A DNA stretch of 11,565 nucleotides from Anaerolineae bacterium. GTDB lineage: Bacteria > Chloroflexota > Anaerolineae > JAFGEY01. Each line of letters starts with the position of its first letter. The stretch's first letter is position 1. Of the stretch, positions 7,356 through 11,565 are shown piece by piece. The notes below the pieces were generated by a model. The model was not told the DNA's origin. It saw only the letters and a program-made list of their open reading frames with translations, and made no database searches. The stretch is taken from assembly GCA_016929205.1 (NCBI GenBank), contig JAFGJF010000168.1:1-11565 (forward strand), read 5' to 3'. The translations under genes and the position numbers were made by a program.

Positions 7356-8357
7356 ATGATCCAGAATGCGAGTTGGTCAATGGGCGAAACCGAACAGAAA
7401 CTAAAAGATCCGGTGATCCGGTTAGGAATCAGCAGTTGCTTACTCGGCAACGAGGTCCGATATGATGGCGGCCACAAGCGCAACCCATTTCTGGTCCATG
7501 ATCTCGGTCGCTACGTGGACTGGCTGCCGGTATGTCCCGAAGTCGAGATGGGGCTATCGATCCCCCGCGAGTCGATGCGCCTGGTCGGAGACCCAGAGCA
7601 GCCCCGTTTGATTGCGCCCAAATCGGGCACCGACTATACGGAGCAAATGATCGCCTGGGCGCATGCGCGGGTAGAGCGTTTGGCCGGTGAAGGTTTGCAC
7701 GGATTCATCTTTAAAAAGGACTCTCCCAGCTCCGGCCTCTTCCGGGTCAAGGTATACAACGAATATGGCATAGCTGCGCGCAATGGCGTGGGCATGTTTG
7801 CCCGCGAGGTGGCGCGCCGTTTTCCGCTGCTGCCGTTGGAAGAGGAAGGCCGCCTCAACGATATGCCCTTGCGCGAGAACTTTATCGAGCGGGTGTTTGC
7901 CCACTATCGTTTGACAGAGATGCTCACCCGGGAGCCGACGCCGGGCGGTCTGGTCAAGTTCCATACAGCGCACAAGATGACGTTGATGGCCCACAGCCCC
8001 AAGCGCTATAGGGAGATGGGGCGTCTCGTTGCCGAGGCGGGCAAGCGCAAGTGGGAAGAGCTGGCAGCCGAATATGGTGTCCAATTCATGGCGGGCTTGG
8101 GGGTAATGGGCACGCCGGGTAAGCATGTGAACGTGCTCCAGCACCTCATGGGTTTTTTAAAAAATGACTTGTCAAGCGAAGACAAGCAAGAGCTGCTGAG
8201 CCTAATCGAGGACTACCGGCTGGGGTTGCTGCCACTGGTCGTGCCCCTGACCCTGCTCAAGCACCATCTGAACCGCCATCCGGTGCCGGAATGGGTCCAT
8301 CAGCAGGTGTATCTCTATCCGTATCCAAAAGAACTGATGCTGCGCAATCACGTGTAG
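7356..8357 (+). CDS. DUF523-DUF1722 fusion protein (TudS/YbgA-like)
   Basis: The 333-residue protein has an N-terminal DUF523 domain (about 20-165) with ISSCLLGNEVRYDGGHKRNP and LPVCPEVEMGLSIPRE. A C-terminal DUF1722 domain (about 175-333) has LVKFHTAHKMTLMAHSPKRY and ends PYPKELMLRNHV. TudS-type DUF523 proteins are known 4Fe-4S thiouracil desulfidases; DUF1722 is the YbgA domain, encoded beside photolyase in E. coli. C28 and C60 match the first two cluster cysteines. The third, expected in a SPSCG segment, appears as serine (S126 in SPSSG), and the protein has only two cysteines in total. ATG 7356 follows GAAGGTG with 5 nt spacing; a TTG at 7353 is directly before it. Desulfidase activity is therefore uncertain. 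Confidence 0.85.
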   Translation: MIQNASWSMGETEQKLKDPVIRLGISSCLLGNEVRYDGGHKRNPFLVHDLGRYVDWLPVCPEVEMGLSIPRESMRLVGDPEQPRLIAPKSGTDYTEQMIAWAHARVERLAGEGLHGFIFKKDSPSSGLFRVKVYNEYGIAARNGVGMFAREVARRFPLLPLEEEGRLNDMPLRENFIERVFAHYRLTEMLTREPTPGGLVKFHTAHKMTLMAHSPKRYREMGRLVAEAGKRKWEELAAEYGVQFMAGLGVMGTPGKHVNVLQHLMGFLKNDLSSEDKQELLSLIEDYRLGLLPLVVPLTLLKHHLNRHPVPEWVHQQVYLYPYPKELMLRNHV

Positions 8358-8366
8358 GAGATCAAG

Positions 8367-8858
8367 ATGGCCAAACGAGTTGAATTGAACGCCTCCGCTC
8401 CGGATTTTGTTCTGGATGATTGGACGGGAAAACCGGTTCGGTTGCTGGACTATCGCAACGACAAGCACGTCATCCTGGTCTTTAACCGAGGTTTTGTCTG
8501 ACCGTTCTGCCGCCGGCACATGGCGCAGTTGCGCCAGGACTACCCCGAGTTTGTCGAACGGGATGCCGAGATCGTCGTCGTCGGCCCCGAGGATGCTTCG
8601 TCTTTTGCCGATTATTGGCAAAATGCCGACATGCCCTTTGTCGGTTTGCCCGACCCAATGCACGTCGTCCTCAAGCGCTACGGCCAAGAGGTCAAGCTGT
8701 TCAAGTTGGGGCGTATGCCGGCCCAGGTGATCATTGACAAGGCTGGCGTGGCACGATACGTGCACTATGGGCACTCGATGAACGACATTCCATCGAACGC
8801 AGAGCTTTTTGAGTTGCTTGACCAGATCAATCAAGAGGAACAGGAGAACAACACCTGA
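8367..8858 (+). CDS. Peroxiredoxin-like selenoprotein with UxxC active site (in-frame TGA read as Sec)
   Basis: The frame runs 163 residues from ATG 8367 (GGAG about 7 nt upstream) to TGA 8856, with one internal TGA at 8499-8501. Reading that TGA as selenocysteine gives FNRGFV-U45-PFC48-RRHMAQL, the peroxiredoxin-like/AhpC-TSA active-site segment with U where the catalytic cysteine normally sits. Sequence on both sides is continuous and intact: NASAPDFVLDDWTGKPVRL before, and AEIVVVGPEDASSF, GRMPAQVIIDKAGVARYVHYG after, as expected of a thioredoxin-fold redoxin. TGA is used as an ordinary stop by several other genes here, so code reassignment is not the explanation. A SECIS-like hairpin lies 19 nt downstream. 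The protein would reduce peroxides or act as a thiol oxidoreductase. The main alternative is a nonsense-mutated pseudogene, unlikely at exactly this position. It is 9 nt from the preceding gene. Confidence 0.87.
8521..8536 (+). promoter_or_regulatory. Candidate bacterial SECIS hairpin
   Basis: TGGCGC and GCGCCA form a perfect 6-bp stem closing the loop AGTT. It begins 19 nt after the TGA at 8499-8501. Known bacterial SECIS elements lie inside the coding sequence shortly after the UGA and carry a guanine among the first bases of a small apical loop; this hairpin has G as second loop base. It would bind SelB. The helix is short, and a competing bulged hairpin at 8507-8528 with loop GGCACAT is also possible. 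Confidence 0.6.
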
Positions 8859-8874
8859 CGTGTCCAGATTGAGT

Positions 8875-9840
8875 ATGATGCATCCAGAGTGGTATCACGG
8901 TCACAGCAAGCGCCCTCCCTTTTTTGAGGGATGGTATTTCAAGCTGGTAGACGCCAGCCAAGAGCATCGTTACGCGGTCATCCCCGGCATTTTTCTGAGC
9001 AAAGACCCGCAGCAACACCACGCTTTTATTCAGGTCCTGAACGGGATTACGGGGCAAGTAGTTTATCACCGCTATCCAGCCGATGAATTCTGGGCCGCTC
9101 ACGACGCGTTCGACATCCGGATCGGACCCAACCATTTTACCGGCCAATCGATTGACCTGGATCTGAATGCAGATGGACAAAAGCTTTCTGGGCACGCTCA
9201 ATTTGAAGGCGTTATCCCCTGGCCAGTGACTCTGACCTCACCGGGGATCATGGGCTGGTACGGTTGGGTGCCGTTTATGGAATGCTATCACGGCGTGCTT
9301 GGGCTGGATCATGCGCTTCGGGGCCAATTTCAGGTTGACGGACAGCAGATCGACTGGACCGGGGGACGTGGCTATATCGAAAAGGACTGGGGCTCTGCCT
9401 TTCCTTCGGCGTGGGTGTGGATGCAAAGCAACCATTTTTCAGCGCCGGGCAGTTCGCTGACCGCATCAGTGGCGATCATTCCCTGGCTTGGCAGCTCGTT
9501 TCGCGGCATGATTGCCGGCCTGTGGCACGGGGGACGGCTGTACCGGTTTGCGACCTATACCGGTACCAAGATCGAACAGCTTGAGATCGAGGACGATCGC
9601 GTCCTGTGGGTCGTCTACGATCGCAAGCATCGCCTCGAGATCAACGCAGCTCGTGCTCGAAGCGGCCTGCTTGCCGGCCCCAGCAAGATCGATATGGGCG
9701 TGCGCGTTGCCGAGACACTGCAGGGCACGATCCATATCCGCCTTTCCAAACGGGAGAGCAACTCGAGGCCTTTGTTCGAGGATACAGGAGGCTGCGCGGG
9801 TCTCGAAATCGTTGGACAAGTGGAGCGATTGCGATCATGA
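8875..9840 (+). CDS. Tocopherol cyclase-family protein (lipocalin-like)
   Basis: The protein is about 321 residues. The N-terminal FFEGWYFKLV (16-25), HHAFIQVLNG (48-57) and the central GRGYIEKDWGSAFPSAWVWM (164-183) are hallmark segments of the tocopherol cyclase (VTE1-like) family. This is a large lipocalin-type beta barrel with hydrophobic ligands, distantly related to the CrtC carotenoid hydratases. Bacteria with this gene mostly lack a tocopherol pathway, and none is seen here. Its position between carotenoid genes suggests an isoprenoid or carotenoid ligand; a hydratase or cyclase reaction is possible but unproven. The start is uncertain: ATG 8875 or 8878, or GTG 8860 with AGGAG 13 nt upstream. 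The 3' end overlaps the CruF-like start (ATGA). No signal peptide is visible. Confidence 0.82.
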   Translation: MMHPEWYHGHSKRPPFFEGWYFKLVDASQEHRYAVIPGIFLSKDPQQHHAFIQVLNGITGQVVYHRYPADEFWAAHDAFDIRIGPNHFTGQSIDLDLNADGQKLSGHAQFEGVIPWPVTLTSPGIMGWYGWVPFMECYHGVLGLDHALRGQFQVDGQQIDWTGGRGYIEKDWGSAFPSAWVWMQSNHFSAPGSSLTASVAIIPWLGSSFRGMIAGLWHGGRLYRFATYTGTKIEQLEIEDDRVLWVVYDRKHRLEINAARARSGLLAGPSKIDMGVRVAETLQGTIHIRLSKRESNSRPLFEDTGGCAGLEIVGQVERLRS

Positions 9841-10598
9841 TCGGGCTATGGAACGCCGCTATGGTGACCTGGCTTGAATTGAGCTTGATGAATAGGATGG
9901 CCGTCTGGGCCTGGATCGGGGACCTGGTGTTGTTGCCTGTGCTGGTCTGGATATGGGATGACAAGACCTTGCGCTGGGGCGTAACGACAGGCGTTGTGTT
10001 ACAGGCGGTCGCCGTATTTATGACTTTAGGATCACTGTGGGGCTGGCAGAGGGCATCAGCCACGGGGCTTGCCATTGCCGGTATGGGCTGGACAGCTGAG
10101 TTTGTCGGGTCACGAACAGGGTTTCCTTTTGGGCGTTACCATTATACCGACCGGTTACAGCCACAGCTGGGGCACGTGCCGCTGGTCATTCCTCTGGCCT
10201 GGCTGATGATGCTTCCTCCTGCATGGGGGGTGGCAGGCTTGATCACCGGGGGATACGGACTCGCCTTTGTCTTGGTGAGTGCCCTGGCATTCTCGGTCTG
10301 GGATCTGTTTCTCGATCCGCAGATGGTTAGTTGGCGTCTCTGGGTTTGGGACAAGCCGGGGAGGTATTTTGGCATTCCTTTGATCAACTACTTGGGTTGG
10401 TTTCTTGTTTCTGGTGGGATGACTGCCGTATTGCAGCCACGTGAGCTGCCAGAGATGCCCCTGACCCTGATCTATACGATCACCTGGCTGCTGCAAAGTG
10501 TCGGGTTGAGCGTCTTTTGGAAGCAGCCCGGTCCTGCCCTCTTTGGCTTTTTGGGTATGGGAGGTATGTTGACCCTGGCGTGGCTCACCAACCACTGA
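9837..10598 (+). CDS. cruF: CruF-type carotenoid 1',2'-hydratase (DUF422 membrane protein)
   Basis: This 253-residue, highly hydrophobic protein has about seven membrane helices. It carries the family core: EFVGSRTGFPFGRYHYTD (about 88-105), HVPLVIPLAW (113-122) and SVWDLFLDPQMVSWRLWVW (153-171), followed by RYFGIPLINYLGWF. CruF-family enzymes add water to the terminal C-1',2' double bond of lycopene- or gamma-carotene-type ends, as in Deinococcus, cyanobacterial myxol and haloarchaeal bacterioruberin pathways. It starts by a 4-nt ATGA overlap with the preceding gene, with GGAG 11 nt upstream; an ATG at 9861 is an alternative. A CrtD-like desaturase follows, the usual partner acting after hydration. 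Family call is strong; exact substrate is inferred. Confidence 0.85.
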   Translation: MIGLWNAAMVTWLELSLMNRMAVWAWIGDLVLLPVLVWIWDDKTLRWGVTTGVVLQAVAVFMTLGSLWGWQRASATGLAIAGMGWTAEFVGSRTGFPFGRYHYTDRLQPQLGHVPLVIPLAWLMMLPPAWGVAGLITGGYGLAFVLVSALAFSVWDLFLDPQMVSWRLWVWDKPGRYFGIPLINYLGWFLVSGGMTAVLQPRELPEMPLTLIYTITWLLQSVGLSVFWKQPGPALFGFLGMGGMLTLAWLTNH

Positions 10599-10634
10599 CC
10601 AGAATCGATGGAAGCGAAAGAAAGGTTCAGGAAA

Positions 10635-10816
10635 ATGGCCTTCGACGGAAAGGTAGCCATCATCACCGGCGCAGCTGTGCGTTTAGGCAGGGTGCAAGCA
10701 TTGGCTCTGAGCAAGGCGCGCGGCTGGTGATCCACTATAACAGATCATCTGGCCCCGTGGACGAGGTCTTGCAACGGTCACGAAAGGTGGCTGGTGAGGA
10801 GACGCTTGATGAATAG
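10635..10816 (+). pseudogene. Truncated, frameshifted short-chain dehydrogenase (SDR) remnant
   Basis: From ATG 10635 the frame gives MAFDGKVAIITGAAVRLGR, the N-terminal nucleotide-binding strand and TGAA-RLGR loop of pteridine-reductase-like SDRs. It meets a stop at 10731. The homology continues in another frame as SEQGARLVIHYNRSSGPVDE, which is exactly the next strand, helix and NADPH-type HYNRS turn. The break falls at about 10705-10712 and equals loss of one base. The second frame then stops at 10816, so only about 60 of the usual 250 residues remain. The frameshift could be a sequencing error; the truncation could not. It overlaps the start of the CrtD-like gene, whose ribosome binding site lies inside it. 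Confidence 0.75.
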
Positions 10817-11565
10817 TCGTATTGTCATTGTTGGCGGAGGTCCTGGCGGGCTGAGTGCAGCCATACACCTGGCGGCATCAGGTCAGCAGGTGACAATCAT
10901 GGAAAAGAACGCCTCTGTGGGTGGCAAGATGAGTGAGGTGCGAGATGCCGGCTATCGCTGGGACACAGGCCCAACCGTGATCACACTCAAGCACATCTTT
11001 GTCGATCTGTATGCCACTGCGGATCGACAAGTCGCGGACTATTTCACGTTGGTACCCATCGACCCGCTGACTCGCTACTTTTATCCAGACGGCACAACGC
11101 TCGACATCAACGTGAGCCTCGCCAAGACCCTGGGCAACATCGAGGCCCTGGAAACCCAGGATGTTGCAGGCTATCTGCGCTTTCTGGCCTATGCAGCACA
11201 AATGTACCAGATCACCGCCCCCATCGCCATCTATGGCGACCCGCCCACGTTTGACGACATCGCCGGTCTGCACTTGAGCGATATCCTGAAGGTGGACTCT
11301 ACGAGAACGATGTATGGGGCGATCCGATCACAGGTCCGTTCTCCTTACCTGCGCCAGATCTTGAGCCGCTTTGCCACCTATCTCGGTGCCAGTCCATACC
11401 GTGCGCGGGCCTTTCTGAACGTCATCGCCCACGTAGAGATCTCTGCCGGACTATGGTACCCACGCGGCGGCACCTACGCCATCGCACGCGCCTACCAGCG
11501 CCTGGCTGAGGAGCTTGGCGTCGAAATTCGCACCGACACGTGCGTGACACGTATCTTGACCGAGC
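10809..11565 (+). CDS. crtD: Carotenoid desaturase, CrtD-like (3' end outside window)
   Basis: The frame is open from ATG 10809 to the window edge, giving 252 residues. GAGGAG lies 7 nt upstream. The N-terminus has the FAD loop IVIVGGGPGGLSAAIHLA, then VTIMEKNASVGGKMSEV and WDTGPTVITL, as in all CrtI-family enzymes. The segment SRFATYLGASPYRARAFLNV, with HVEISAGLWYPRGGTYAIA, resembles hydroxyneurosporene/1'-hydroxycarotenoid C-3,4 desaturases (CrtD) more than phytoene desaturases, and it differs clearly from the CrtI at 4377. With a CruF-type hydratase just upstream, desaturation of the hydrated end at C-3',4' is the likely step. CrtN, CrtO or another CrtI-like function remains possible because the C-terminal half is missing. 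Confidence 0.8.
   Translation, partial: MNSRIVIVGGGPGGLSAAIHLAASGQQVTIMEKNASVGGKMSEVRDAGYRWDTGPTVITLKHIFVDLYATADRQVADYFTLVPIDPLTRYFYPDGTTLDINVSLAKTLGNIEALETQDVAGYLRFLAYAAQMYQITAPIAIYGDPPTFDDIAGLHLSDILKVDSTRTMYGAIRSQVRSPYLRQILSRFATYLGASPYRARAFLNVIAHVEISAGLWYPRGGTYAIARAYQRLAEELGVEIRTDTCVTRILTE

Noticed and set aside
8507..8528. Alternative bulged hairpin as the SECIS element
   Set aside because: It starts only 5 nt after the TGA and has a bulge; the perfect stem at 8521-8536 has better spacing, though the alternative is not excluded.
8520..8858. Separate short redoxin gene starting at ATG 8520
   Set aside because: The upstream frame from 8367 is the natural N-terminal half of the same fold, with a good ribosome binding site; the short version would lack the active site. 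The internal TGA is better explained as selenocysteine.
1..11565. CRISPR array, insertion sequence or rRNA/tRNA genes
   Set aside because: I saw no direct-repeat array, transposase frame, terminal inverted repeats or complete RNA gene in the window.

Overview
The window is a densely packed, single-strand (+) run of genes. I read it as part of one long operon, or two adjacent ones, from a bacterium of moderate-to-high GC. Every gene points the same way, most gaps are under about 110 nt, and several neighbours overlap by a few bases. Gene content suggests a heliorhodopsin-bearing, non-Proteobacterial lineage, with Chloroflexota (for example freshwater Anaerolineae-like bacteria) my best guess: a heliorhodopsin, a CrtB/CrtI/CruF/CrtD-type acyclic carotenoid set, and Rieske proteins of generic type. 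The taxonomy is inference only; no rRNA or marker gene is present.

Left part (1-3106): the 3' part of a ferredoxin/rubredoxin-reductase-like flavoprotein, then a heliorhodopsin (7 TM, Schiff-base lysine K249, counterion glutamate E114), a small Rieske ferredoxin and a Rieske non-heme-iron oxygenase. The flavoprotein, ferredoxin and oxygenase together would form a complete three-component Rieske oxygenase system with a light-sensing rhodopsin embedded in it. Its substrate is unknown.

Middle part (3103-6875): a DHA1-type MFS exporter overlapping the oxygenase gene, a CrtI-type phytoene desaturase and a CrtB-type phytoene synthase. The ribosome binding site of crtB lies inside a perfect hairpin. 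A tRNA T-arm-like remnant sits between the MFS gene and crtI.

Right-middle part (6896-8858): a PNPOx-like flavin-binding protein, a DUF523-DUF1722 (TudS/YbgA-type) protein, and a peroxiredoxin-like gene with an in-frame TGA exactly where the catalytic cysteine belongs (U-P-F-C). A well-placed bacterial SECIS-like hairpin lies 19 nt downstream. I call this a selenoprotein; conventional gene callers would cut it into fragments.

Right end (8875-11565): a tocopherol-cyclase-family (lipocalin-like) protein, a CruF-type carotenoid hydratase, a frameshifted and truncated short-chain dehydrogenase remnant, and the 5' part of a second carotenoid desaturase, most like CrtD. Together with crtB/crtI this predicts phytoene to lycopene, then C-1' hydration and C-3' desaturation, i.e. 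tertiary-hydroxylated acyclic or monocyclic xanthophylls.

As a unit, the locus looks like a light/photo-oxidative-stress module: rhodopsin photosensor, carotenoid production, and redox defence (selenoperoxiredoxin-like and flavin proteins). No carotenoid-cleaving retinal synthase (Blh/Brp or RPE65-like) is seen here, so the source of retinal is open.
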